This document shows, in pieces, positions 50,143 to 58,281 of a DNA stretch of 64,000 nt (position 1 is its first letter; every line of letters begins with the position of its first letter). The DNA lies in the NCBI RefSeq assembly GCF_027667425.1, contig NZ_JAQEGR010000001.1, positions 1-64,000 of the forward strand, written 5' to 3'. The position numbers were made by a program, and so were the translations under genes. Below the pieces are notes generated by a model, which saw only the letters and a list, made by a program, of their open reading frames with translations, did not search any database and was not told the origin of the DNA. The stretch comes from Fusicatenibacter saccharivorans. GTDB lineage: Bacteria > Bacillota > Clostridia > Lachnospirales > Lachnospiraceae.

Positions 50143-50700
50143 ATGATTTCAGCAGGAGATTTTAGAAACGGCGTTACCCTCGAGATCGATGGTCAGGTCG
50201 TTCAGATTCTTGAATTTCAGCATGTAAAACCTGGTAAAGGAGCTGCATTCGTAAGAACAAAATTAAAAAATGTCATCAACGGTGGTGTGGTAGAGCGTAC
50301 CTTCCGTCCGACTGAGAAATTCCCGCAGGCTCGTATCGAGCGTGTAGACATGCAGTATCTGTACAGCGATGGTGATTTATTCTACTTCATGAACGTAGAA
50401 AACTATGAGCAGATCGCTCTGAACGAAGAGACCATCGGAGATGCTCTGAAATTTGTAAAAGAAAACGAAATGGTTAAAGTATGTTCCTACAACGGAAATG
50501 TATTCGCAATCGAACCGCCTCTGTTTGTAGAGCTTGAGATCACCGAGACTGAGCCAGGCTTCAAGGGAGATACCGCACAGGGTGCTTCCAAACCGGCTAC
50601 CGTTGAGACTGGTGCTACCGTAAGCGTTCCGCTGTTCGTAAACCAGGGAGACAAAATCAAAATTGATACCAGAACAGGTGAATATCTGTCCCGTGTATAA
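50143..50700 (+). CDS. efp: Translation elongation factor P
   Basis: 185 residues. Relieves ribosome stalling at polyproline stretches. Three beta-barrel domains. The exposed loop that enters the peptidyl-transferase centre reads KPGKGAAF with Lys32 at the tip, the residue modified in many bacteria. The C-terminus KIDTRTGEYLSRV is canonical. AAGGAGG lies before ATG 50143. Codon use is noticeably more biased than in the neighbours, fitting high expression. Confidence 0.98.
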   Translation: MISAGDFRNGVTLEIDGQVVQILEFQHVKPGKGAAFVRTKLKNVINGGVVERTFRPTEKFPQARIERVDMQYLYSDGDLFYFMNVENYEQIALNEETIGDALKFVKENEMVKVCSYNGNVFAIEPPLFVELEITETEPGFKGDTAQGASKPATVETGATVSVPLFVNQGDKIKIDTRTGEYLSRV

Positions 50701-50715
50701 GTAAGACTGTTCCCG

Positions 50716-50757
50716 CCGTTGTCCGTCACAACTTTCTTTGTGGCGGACACGGTTTTC
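50716..50757 (+). terminator. Intrinsic terminator after efp
   Basis: CCGTTGTCCGTCACA (50716-50730) pairs with TGTGGCGGACACGG (50739-50752), then TTTTC. Confidence 0.75.
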
Positions 50758-50969
50758 TAAATAAATAGAATATTCGTCTGAAAAATGGCTGATAAAGGCT
50801 GTCGGAAGCAGTCCGGGCCCGTTTTTCTCATCGTTCGAAGTTCCGCGAACCAACGAATCTCTGGCATATACAGATCTGTACAGAGGTTTTTAAGTTGTGT
50901 TTTTCGGAGCTTTTTTTGTTCCGTAAAGCAAAAATACAAAAGGCAATCAAACAGGAAAGGTGGGAAAAA

Positions 50970-51881
50970 ATGGACTATCAGATGTTCAAAGAGCAGCTTG
51001 CCGCGCTGCTGAAAAGAAAAGCCGGCGATGATTTTGAGGTGAAGATAGAATCGGTGCAGAAGCTGAACGGTATCGAAAAAGAGGCGTTTGTCATCAGCAG
51101 AAAGAAGGACTGGATTGCACCGACGATCTACGTGGAGCTTCTGTATGAATGCTGTCTGCAGGGCGTGCCGCTTTCTCAGATTGCAGAAAAGGTACTGGAG
51201 CAGTACCGGAAAGTGGAAGCGGAGGCGAGAAGACCGGAGAAAGCTGCCTTTTTTACCAACTGGAAAAATGCTGCGCCGCAGATCTACTGCGAGCTCATTC
51301 ATGCGGAGAAAAACCGTACGCTGCTCTCCGAAGTTCCGCACAGAAAATTTCTCGATCTCGCGGTCGTGTACTATTACCAGATGCGGGGAAACCGCGTGCC
51401 GGATGCGACAATTCTGATCCACGAGACGCACCGGGAGCTGTGGGGAATTTCGGCGGAGGAGCTGGATGCCCGTGCCTGGGAGAACACCCTGCGGGATCTG
51501 CCGGTGCGCACAGACAGCCTTATGGTGTATTTGAAAGAGGAGTACGGAGTAACATTTCCCCTGTTCGAGCTTGGTCCGCTGGCGGAACAGTTTTACCTGG
51601 TCAGCAACCGCAGAGGAAAGCTGGGTGCAATCTGCATGTGCTATCCCGGCGTGCTGGAGAGTCTTTCGCAGCGCTTTGAGGCAAGTCTTTATGTGATTCC
51701 GAGCAGTATCCATGAGTGCATGGTGATTCCAGATTATGATGTGTTCCCAGAGGAGTGTCTTTCCGACATGGTACGGGACGTGAATGAAAAGACGGTCAAG
51801 CCGCAGGAGATTCTGTCGGATCACGTTTATTATTACCACCGGGAAAGCGGGGAACTGACGCTGTGTGAGGAAGAAACGTAA
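50970..51881 (+). CDS. DUF5688 protein
   Basis: 303 residues from ATG 50970; the longer frame from 50895 lacks a site, whereas GGAAAGG precedes 50970. Soluble protein of the DUF5688 family common in Lachnospiraceae. The N-terminus MDYQMFKEQLAALLKRK and the block LSEVPHRKFLDLAVVYYYQM are recognisable, and the end YYYHRESGELTLCEEE is typical. Members often occur in multiple copies per genome; function unknown. It appears monocistronic. Confidence 0.85.
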   Translation: MDYQMFKEQLAALLKRKAGDDFEVKIESVQKLNGIEKEAFVISRKKDWIAPTIYVELLYECCLQGVPLSQIAEKVLEQYRKVEAEARRPEKAAFFTNWKNAAPQIYCELIHAEKNRTLLSEVPHRKFLDLAVVYYYQMRGNRVPDATILIHETHRELWGISAEELDARAWENTLRDLPVRTDSLMVYLKEEYGVTFPLFELGPLAEQFYLVSNRRGKLGAICMCYPGVLESLSQRFEASLYVIPSSIHECMVIPDYDVFPEECLSDMVRDVNEKTVKPQEILSDHVYYYHRESGELTLCEEET

Positions 51882-51946
51882 GCTGTGTGGCAGAATAGTC
51901 TGCGAATAATTTAAGAAAAAAATGGGCGGCTGGGTGGGAAAAATAC

Positions 51947-51975
51947 TTTACAATTGCAGGAGTCTGTGGTAAACT
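51947..51975 (+). promoter_or_regulatory. Promoter of the tRNA-Arg gene
   Basis: TTTACA (51947-51952), 17-nt spacer, TAAACT (51970-51975), 33 nt before the tRNA. Confidence 0.65.
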
Positions 51976-52008
51976 ATCATAGTGTGGTTGAGAAAACAGA
52001 TCACATCA

Positions 52009-52081
52009 GCGTCTGTAGCTCAGGGGATAGAGCAACGGTTTCCGGTACCGTGTGTCGGGGGTTCGAATCCCTCCAGACGCG
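52009..52081 (+). tRNA. tRNA-Arg (anticodon CCG)
   Basis: Acceptor arms GCGTCTG (52009-52015) and CAGACGC (52074-52080) plus discriminator G. The D-arm is GCTCAGGGGATAGAGC. The anticodon arm is ACGGT-TTCCGGT-ACCGT with CCG at the loop centre. The T-loop is TTCGAAT. CCA is not encoded. It reads CGG arginine codons. Confidence 0.96.
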
Positions 52082-52225
52082 TTTTTGCTACATGGCATGC
52101 TGCGGCGGGCAGGACCGGCGCAGGATAAGGAAAGCCCCTGCTTCGGTGTGAAGTAGAGGTTTTTTTGCTTGCTGAGCATATCAATAACTGATCCGGCGGA
52201 TCAGTTTTGATGAAGGAGGAAAAAT

Positions 52226-53104
52226 ATGGCAAAACCAATGACAACAAAAGATAAAATCCGGGAATGGATTTCCGATAATCTGCGCTACATGCTTCTGATC
52301 GGAGCAATTCTCCTGATTGTGGCAGCGGTTCTTCTCATCGTTCATCTGGTGTCACCAAAAAACGATGGAAAATCGAGCGGCGGAACCGTAACAAGCAGCA
52401 GCACCGGAAACAATGTGCCGGATAAAAAGACACAGGTAAAAGCAGACAGCAAAGCAGATTCTGAGGACAGCACAGGCATTTCATCGGACGTTTCGGATTC
52501 CGCGAATGATTCCAGTGCAGATGCTTCCAGTACCGATACTGCCAGCGCGCCGGATGCAGAGGCTGAGCCGACAAGTGAGCCGGAAGCGGCAGACGATACC
52601 AGTAATACAGAGAATACCGATAATACGGCTGTCTCCTTTGCCACGGACAATGTCCCGGAAGTAAGCACCGTGCTGGAGCAGTATTACACCGCGCTCGGTG
52701 CAAGGGATATCAACGGTCTTTTTGCAGTAACAGATAATCTGACCGCGGAGGAGCAGGCGCAGATTGAGGCAGAAAGCGATGTGGAGTCATACGGAGATGT
52801 AAAGGTCTACACGATCAGCGGTCCAAGCGACGGAACGTACATCGCGTTTGTCAGCAGCAGATGCAAATATCTGGGAATCAACCAGACCCTGCCGATGCTT
52901 TCGGAGTATTATCTCTACACGACAGAAGACGGCGGCCTGAAAATCATGGATGATACTGACAGCGATGCGGCCGTAACCGAGGCTATGAAAGCGGCGCTCG
53001 AAAACGAAGAAGTCAAAAATCTGATCGAACAGGTTCAGAACGATTATCGGAATGCACTCGATGCAGATGCTTCCCTGAGAGTATATGTAGAGAGCATTCA
53101 GTAG
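52226..53104 (+). CDS. Membrane-anchored extracytoplasmic protein with NTF2-like C-terminus
   Basis: 292 residues. A short basic N-terminus precedes one transmembrane helix (about 21-42, YMLLIGAILLIVAAVLLIVH). A disordered Ser/Thr/Asp/Glu-rich linker covers about 45-140, and a folded domain from about 145 (VLEQYYTALGARDINGLFAV) resembles NTF2-like/accessory domains of cell-surface proteins. The topology places the C-terminus outside the cell. No enzymatic motif. AAGGAGG lies before ATG 52226. It is followed by a terminator that also overlaps the leader of rluF. Confidence 0.65.
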   Translation: MAKPMTTKDKIREWISDNLRYMLLIGAILLIVAAVLLIVHLVSPKNDGKSSGGTVTSSSTGNNVPDKKTQVKADSKADSEDSTGISSDVSDSANDSSADASSTDTASAPDAEAEPTSEPEAADDTSNTENTDNTAVSFATDNVPEVSTVLEQYYTALGARDINGLFAVTDNLTAEEQAQIEAESDVESYGDVKVYTISGPSDGTYIAFVSSRCKYLGINQTLPMLSEYYLYTTEDGGLKIMDDTDSDAAVTEAMKAALENEEVKNLIEQVQNDYRNALDADASLRVYVESIQ

Positions 53105-53130
53105 GAACAATAGAATAATACAAAACAAAA

Positions 53131-53165
53131 AAAGCAGTTTCTGGTTTTTATGAAACTGCTTTTTT
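53131..53165 (+). terminator. Intrinsic terminator
   Basis: AAAGCAGTTTC (53131-53141) pairs with GAAACTGCTTT (53152-53162), followed by more Ts. It lies 15 nt upstream of the rluF start. Confidence 0.85.
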
Positions 53166-53179
53166 GGAAGGATAAAACC

Positions 53180-53881
53180 ATGCGCTTAAACAAATACTTA
53201 AGTGATGCGGGCGTCTGCTCGCGGCGGGAGGCGGACCGTCTGACAGAAGCGGGCGAGATTACGGTAAACGGAAAACGCGCGGAAACCGGCATGCAGGTGG
53301 AGTCTGGCGACGTTGTTGTCGTGAAAGGCAAAACCGTTGTCCCGGAGGAGAAAAAAGTCTATCTCGCCTTCAACAAACCGCGCGGCATCGTCTGTACTGC
53401 GGAAAAACGGGAGAAAAACAACGTCATCGATTATCTGTCCTACCCGGTGCGGATTTACCCGGTGGGAAGACTCGATAAAGATTCCGAAGGCCTCCTTCTG
53501 ATGACGAACGACGGTGCGATCGTAAACGGTATCATGCGTGCCAGAAACCGCCACGAAAAAGAATACCAGGTCGAGGTAAACAAAGAGATTACACCGGAAT
53601 TTCTGAAAGAAATGGCATCCGGCGTGCCGATTCTCGATACCGTGACGCGCTCGTGCCGGATCCAGAAAACGGGAGAGCGCAGCTTTACGATTATTCTGAC
53701 GCAAGGGCTGAACCGTCAGATCCGGCGGATGTGCGAAGCATTAGGATATCGTGTCACAAAGCTGAAACGTGTGCGGATCATGAATATTCACTTGAAAGAC
53801 CTGAAAACAGGGGAGTACCGCCCTTTAACGGAAAAAGAATTAGCAGAACTGAAAAAGCAGATCGGGGAGGAAAAGCGATGA
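53180..53881 (+). CDS. rluF: 23S rRNA pseudouridine synthase, RluF/RsuA family
   Basis: 233 residues from ATG 53180, behind GGAAGG. S4-like RNA-binding domain first (MRLNKYLSDAGVCSRREADR), then the RsuA-type catalytic domain with the active-site Asp in VGRLDKDSEGLL. The motif LNRQIRRMCEALGYRVTKLK is typical of the RluF subgroup, which modifies position 2604 of 23S rRNA, a helix 93 target. Its stop overlaps the ligA start as ATGA, so the two are translationally coupled. The start is very close to the preceding terminator hairpin. Confidence 0.9.
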   Translation: MRLNKYLSDAGVCSRREADRLTEAGEITVNGKRAETGMQVESGDVVVVKGKTVVPEEKKVYLAFNKPRGIVCTAEKREKNNVIDYLSYPVRIYPVGRLDKDSEGLLLMTNDGAIVNGIMRARNRHEKEYQVEVNKEITPEFLKEMASGVPILDTVTRSCRIQKTGERSFTIILTQGLNRQIRRMCEALGYRVTKLKRVRIMNIHLKDLKTGEYRPLTEKELAELKKQIGEEKR

Positions 53882-55833
53882 ACGAGACAGAACGGATGAA
53901 GGAACTGGTCAAAAAGCTGAACGAAGCGGCAAAAGCCTATTACCAGGAAGACCGGGAGATCATGAGCAACCTGGAGTACGACACGCTGTATGACGAACTG
54001 CAGGTATTAGAGGAAAAAACAGGCGTAACACTCGCCGGAAGCCCGACCACAAAAGTCGGCTACGAGGCGATGGACGAACTGCCGAAAGAAGCGCACGAGT
54101 CGCCGATGCTTTCCCTTGATAAAACGAAAGATGTGGAAGTGCTCCGCAGCTTCATCGGGGATCACAAAACGCTGCTATCCTGGAAGATGGACGGTCTGAC
54201 CGTCGTTCTGACGTACCGCGGCGGTACCCTCGCAAAGGCCGTCACCCGTGGAAACGGCGTGATCGGAGAGGTTGTCACGAACAATGCAAAAGTGTTTGAA
54301 AATATTCCCTTAAAAATCCCGTACCAGGGAGAGCTGGTTCTGCGCGGCGAGGCGATCATCCGCTATTCCGATTTTGAGAAGATCAACGAGGAGATTGAGG
54401 ATGTCGATGCGAAATACAAGAATCCGAGGAACCTCTGCAGCGGTTCTGTGCGCCAGCTGAACAATGAGATTACGGCAAAACGCCACGTTCATTTTATGGC
54501 ATTTGCGCTTGTGAGCGCTCCGGAACAGGATTTCGAAAATTCCAGAATCCGTCAGATGGAGTGGCTGAAAGAGCAGGGCTTCGAGGTGGTGGAATACAAG
54601 GTTGTCACCAAAGATAACCTCGACGAGGCGATGCAATATTTCTCCACGAAAATCGAGACAAACGATTTCCCGTCCGATGGCCTTGTCACGTTGTATGACG
54701 ATATCGCCTACGGAGAATCACTCGGCACAACCGCGAAATTCCCGCGGAACGCTTTCGCCTTCAAATGGGCGGATGAACAGAAGGAGACCACTCTGCTTGA
54801 AATTGAGTGGAGCCCGTCGAGAACCGGTCTCATCAATCCGGTTGCGGTTTTTGAGCCGGTCGAGCTGGAAGGAACTTCGGTTTCCCGCGCAAGCGTCCAC
54901 AACATCAGTATCATGCGTTCGCTGGATCTCGGTGTGGGTGATAAAATCCTTGTCTACAAAGCAAACATGATCATTCCACAGATCTCAGAGAATCTGACGA
55001 GAAGCGGTGTGCGCGATATTCCGGAAACGTGTCCTGCCTGCGGCGGTGCCACCCGGATTCAGATGATGAACAATGTCGAGACCCTCTACTGTACGAATCC
55101 GGAGTGCCCGGCAAAATTCATGAAGGCATTCACCCTGTTTGTAAGCCGCGACGCGATGAACATCGACGGCATGTCGGAGGCAACGCTCGAAAAATTCGTG
55201 GGCCACGGCTTCATCCGTGAGTTTGCCGATATTTTCCGTCTCGACCGCTACCGCGACGAGATTGTGGAGATGGACGGTTTCGGTGAAAAATCATACCAGA
55301 ATCTGATCGACAGCATCGAGCGCGCGAAAAACACAACGCTGCCCCGTCTGATTTTCGGACTTGGCATCTTAAATATCGGTCTTGCAAACGCGAGAATGAT
55401 CTGCAAAGCCTTCGATTTCGATCTCGACCGGATCCGGAATGCATCGGCGGAGGATTTCGCGCAGATCGACGGTGTCGGAGAAGTGATTGCAAAAAGCATC
55501 GTGGATTACTTTGCGGATGAGGAAAATAAAGAACGCCTTGAGCGCCTTCTGTCGTATCTGACGATTGAGAAGCCGCAGGCAAGCCAGGAAGAACAGAAAT
55601 TAGCCGGTCTTACCTTCGTCATCACCGGAAGTGTGGAACATTTCCCGAACCGGAATGCATTAAAGGCAAGAATCGAGGAGCTCGGCGGAAAAGCCACCGG
55701 AAGTGTAACGGGAAAGACGAGCTATCTGATCAACAACGACACGACATCCAGTTCCTCCAAAAACCGGAAAGCGCGCGAACTCGGCGTGCCGGTGATCTCA
55801 GAAGAGGAATTTCTGAAGATGACAGAAGAATAA
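53878..55833 (+). CDS. ligA: NAD-dependent DNA ligase
   Basis: 651 residues from ATG 53878, coupled to rluF by a 4-nt overlap; the longer frame into rluF is an artefact of openness. Adenylation-domain nucleophile K103 lies in SWKMDGLTV (KMDG where most have KIDG). The Ia NMN-binding domain, OB fold, zinc finger (CPACGG and CTNPECPAKF), helix-hairpin-helix repeats and a C-terminal BRCT domain (AGLTFVITGSVEHFPNRNAL) follow in the standard order. Slightly shorter than E. coli LigA. Seals nicks in replication and repair using NAD. Confidence 0.94.
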   Translation: MNETERMKELVKKLNEAAKAYYQEDREIMSNLEYDTLYDELQVLEEKTGVTLAGSPTTKVGYEAMDELPKEAHESPMLSLDKTKDVEVLRSFIGDHKTLLSWKMDGLTVVLTYRGGTLAKAVTRGNGVIGEVVTNNAKVFENIPLKIPYQGELVLRGEAIIRYSDFEKINEEIEDVDAKYKNPRNLCSGSVRQLNNEITAKRHVHFMAFALVSAPEQDFENSRIRQMEWLKEQGFEVVEYKVVTKDNLDEAMQYFSTKIETNDFPSDGLVTLYDDIAYGESLGTTAKFPRNAFAFKWADEQKETTLLEIEWSPSRTGLINPVAVFEPVELEGTSVSRASVHNISIMRSLDLGVGDKILVYKANMIIPQISENLTRSGVRDIPETCPACGGATRIQMMNNVETLYCTNPECPAKFMKAFTLFVSRDAMNIDGMSEATLEKFVGHGFIREFADIFRLDRYRDEIVEMDGFGEKSYQNLIDSIERAKNTTLPRLIFGLGILNIGLANARMICKAFDFDLDRIRNASAEDFAQIDGVGEVIAKSIVDYFADEENKERLERLLSYLTIEKPQASQEEQKLAGLTFVITGSVEHFPNRNALKARIEELGGKATGSVTGKTSYLINNDTTSSSSKNRKARELGVPVISEEEFLKMTEE

Positions 55834-55848
55834 CGAAATATCTGCAAA

Positions 55849-55927
55849 GGCGGTTTGCATCCCGCGCGGGAATCTGCTATAATCGGAAGCAGACGGCAGA
55901 AATTCCTGCCGGAAAAAGCAAACCGCC
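55849..55927 (+). promoter_or_regulatory. metA promoter within nested inverted repeats
   Basis: TTGCAT (55855-55860), 17-nt spacer and a perfect TATAAT (55878-55883). GGCGGTTTGC (55849-55858) and its exact complement GCAAACCGCC (55918-55927) enclose the promoter, along with small stems CCCGC/GCGGG, TCTGC/GCAGA and CGGCAG/CTGCCG. The left arm lies upstream of transcription, so a full RNA fold cannot form; a DNA-level regulator site is possible. Confidence 0.55.
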
Positions 55928-55984
55928 TGTCTGCGCAGAGAAAAGCGCGGCAGATCAAGAAGAATAGAAACGAGGAAAAAGAAT

Positions 55985-56917
55985 ATGCCGGTTAAAGTTC
56001 AGGCAGATTTACCTGTAAAAGAAATACTCGAAAGCGAAAATATATTCGTCATGGACGAGACAAGAGCGGTTCATCAGGACATCCGTCCGCTGAAGATTAT
56101 GATCCTGAATCTGATGCCGCTCAAAGAAGATACCGAGCTGCAGCTTCTGCGCTCCCTTTCCAACACCTCCCTGCAGGTTGATGTCACCTTTCTGATGGTG
56201 GCAAGCCACGAGGCGAAAAATACATCGACCAGCCATCTGAACACGTTCTATGTGAAATTTGAGGATGTGCGGAAAAATTATTACGACGGTATGATCATCA
56301 CCGGTGCACCGGTCGAGCAGATGGAATTTGAAGAAGTTGACTACTGGGATGAACTGACAAAGATCATGGACTGGACGAACACACATGTTACCTCCACGAT
56401 GTTCCTCTGCTGGGGAGCCCAGGCGAGTCTGTATCATTTCTACGGACTGAAGAAACGGATGCTTCCGGAGAAGAAATTCGGGCTGTTCTGGCACAAAGTC
56501 AACAACCGCAAGATCCCGCTTGTGCGAGGCTTCGATGACGAGTTTTTGGCACCGCATTCCCGCCACACAGAAGTACCGATCGACGATATCCGTGCCTGCA
56601 AAGATGTCACGATTCTCGCAGAGTCCGACGAAGCCGGATTCTATCTTGGCATGGCGGAAGAGGGAAGAAAGATTTTTGTGATGGGTCATCCGGAGTACGA
56701 CCGTATGACGCTCGACGGCGAGTACCACCGCGATAAAGACAAAGGACTCCCGATTGAGATTCCGAAGAACTATTATAAAAACGACGATCCAAATACAAAA
56801 CCAGTGCTTTTATGGCGGTCACATGCGAACAATCTGTACACGAACTGGCTGAACTACTATGTATACCAGGTGACCCCGTATAATCTTGACGGAACTCCGG
56901 ATTTTTCGGGAAAATAA
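55985..56917 (+). CDS. metAA: Homoserine O-acetyltransferase (MetA family)
   Basis: 310 residues. First committed step of methionine synthesis. Catalytic residues C142 (FLCWGAQ), H235 and E237 (MGHPEYD) are all present. Residue 111, which sets acyl-CoA choice in this family, is Glu (GAPVEQMEF), the state associated with acetyl-CoA; Gly there gives succinyl-CoA use. The product is therefore O-acetylhomoserine, despite frequent annotation as succinyltransferase. It is monocistronic with its own promoter and a terminator. No S-box (SAM-I) riboswitch motif is seen in the short leader. Confidence 0.95.
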   Translation: MPVKVQADLPVKEILESENIFVMDETRAVHQDIRPLKIMILNLMPLKEDTELQLLRSLSNTSLQVDVTFLMVASHEAKNTSTSHLNTFYVKFEDVRKNYYDGMIITGAPVEQMEFEEVDYWDELTKIMDWTNTHVTSTMFLCWGAQASLYHFYGLKKRMLPEKKFGLFWHKVNNRKIPLVRGFDDEFLAPHSRHTEVPIDDIRACKDVTILAESDEAGFYLGMAEEGRKIFVMGHPEYDRMTLDGEYHRDKDKGLPIEIPKNYYKNDDPNTKPVLLWRSHANNLYTNWLNYYVYQVTPYNLDGTPDFSGK

Positions 56918-56928
56918 GAGAGAAAAAG

Positions 56929-56960
56929 CCCCCGCACCGGGCGCACACCGGCTGCGGGGG
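56929..56960. terminator. GC-rich terminator hairpin after metA
   Basis: CCCCCGCA (56929-56936) pairs with TGCGGGGG (56953-56960). It is shared with the convergent XRE gene. Confidence 0.7.
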
Positions 56961-57004
56961 GTTGCTGTAAAAATCTGCTATAAAAAACGGAAAGCTTTCC
57001 GGGC

Positions 57005-57238
57005 TTACCGTTTGAAATCAAATAATGTTTTCAGCGGAATTTCGAGTGCTTCCGCAATATCCATCAGCTTGTTTAGAGACAGAGAGGTATGACTGTTTGG
57101 CGCTTCGATGTTGCTCATATGTGTACGGCTGATCTGGACAGCTTCGGCAAGCTCACTTTGCGTTAATCCGCGTGCTCTGCGATAAAAAGCGATGGTAAGA
57201 CCGAGGAGGCGCATCTCCTCCGTATGACGTTCTCCCAT
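57005..57238 (-). CDS. XRE-family helix-turn-helix regulator
   Basis: 77 residues from ATG 57238 with AAGGAG 9 nt upstream. Single Cro/C1-type HTH (LGLTIAFYRRARGLTQSELA, EAVQISRTHMSNIEAPNSHT, LNKLMDIAEALEIPLKTLFD). No effector domain. It is divergent from the DUF6062 gene, 240 bp away, which is the only candidate target nearby. Such single-domain XRE proteins often come from mobile DNA or act as small local repressors. Confidence 0.9.
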   Translation of the reverse strand: MGERHTEEMRLLGLTIAFYRRARGLTQSELAEAVQISRTHMSNIEAPNSHTSLSLNKLMDIAEALEIPLKTLFDFKR

Positions 57239-57476
57239 TGCTATGGCTCCTTTCTGAACAGAGTGATACAAAGACTTATATAATATTTATCTTAAACGAT
57301 TAAATACCAAAAAGAAACAACTTTAAATTTTTATAATGCACATGTAAATTGTGCAAAATATAGAAATTATCCATCAGAATAATAGGAAAACAGGAAAAAG
57401 AGTTCTTTTGACAAATGAGAGGTTTTTGTGTATGCTGTAGAAAGCACCAACAAATAAAATCGGAGGTTTTTACATT

Positions 57477-58250
57477 ATGAAAGAGTCGATCCATACCATT
57501 CCGCTGATGGATGCATTCAAGGCGGAAGATGAGTGCCCGTTCTGCTATCTGGAGCGGGAAGCAGAGCAGCATGCGATTTCGTTTGCGCTCGGTTCCGGCG
57601 CATCCTATATGGAGGATGATGTGCGTGCGGAAACAGACGCGATGGGATTCTGCCGCCACCACTATAAAATGATGTACGATTACGGAAACCGTCTCGGAAG
57701 CGGTCTGATTTTATCCACCCATCTGAAAAAACTGAACCAGGAGCTTGCCGCACAGATGGATCTGTTTGCACCGGGAAAATCCTCGGTGTTCAAGCGGATG
57801 CAGAAGACATCCCTCGACAAACAGGGCCGTGAGACTGCGATCGGCCAGTGGATTGATGAGAAGACGCATTCGTGCTACGTCTGCGATCACTTCAAGGCAA
57901 ACTATAACCGCTATCTTGATACGTTCTTTGATCTCTACAAAAAAGACGAGGAGTTTGCAAGACTGTTCCGCGAGGGAAAAGGCTTCTGTCTGCCGCATTT
58001 TGCGGATCTGGTAGAAACGGCGGAGAAAAAGCTGAATGATAAACAGAAAGCGGAATTTTACCCGACTCTGTTCAAAATCATGAAAGAAAATTACCAGCGG
58101 CTGCAGGAAGAGGTAACATGGTTTACTGACAAATTCGATTACCGCAACAAGGATAAGGACTGGGGAAATTCAAAAGATTCCATCCAGCGCTGTATGCAAA
58201 AATTAGGCGGCGGCTATCCGGCGGACGAGCCGTTTACGGAAGGATTATAA
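57477..58250 (+). CDS. DUF6062 protein with paired Cys/His motifs
   Basis: 257 residues, soluble. Two similar halves each hold a CxxC and a CxxH-like motif: C20/C23 (CPFC) with C59/H61/H62 (FCRHH), and CYVC with FCLPH in the second half. This pattern suggests two metal-binding sites, possibly zinc. The helical remainder has no known catalytic motif. The family is common in gut Clostridia and uncharacterised. CGGAGG is 10 nt before ATG 57477. The LTA-synthase-like gene follows 31 bp later. Confidence 0.85.
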   Translation: MKESIHTIPLMDAFKAEDECPFCYLEREAEQHAISFALGSGASYMEDDVRAETDAMGFCRHHYKMMYDYGNRLGSGLILSTHLKKLNQELAAQMDLFAPGKSSVFKRMQKTSLDKQGRETAIGQWIDEKTHSCYVCDHFKANYNRYLDTFFDLYKKDEEFARLFREGKGFCLPHFADLVETAEKKLNDKQKAEFYPTLFKIMKENYQRLQEEVTWFTDKFDYRNKDKDWGNSKDSIQRCMQKLGGGYPADEPFTEGL

Positions 58251-58281
58251 TTCTTGTTTATAAAAGGAGCATAAAGTTTCG

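Noticed and set aside
50757..51839. 360-codon minus-strand frame opposite the DUF5688 gene
   Set aside because: Antisense to a gene with proper start signals and a recognised family; the antisense product shows no family features.
53653..55833. Extended N-terminus of LigA reaching into rluF
   Set aside because: The upstream 75 codons are an open out-of-frame reading of rluF; the coupled ATG at 53878 with GGGGAGG upstream matches the family start.
55834..55984. SAM riboswitch upstream of metA
   Set aside because: No S-box core motifs are recognisable, and the promoter lies about 100 bp before the start codon, leaving too short a leader for a SAM-I aptamer plus terminator.
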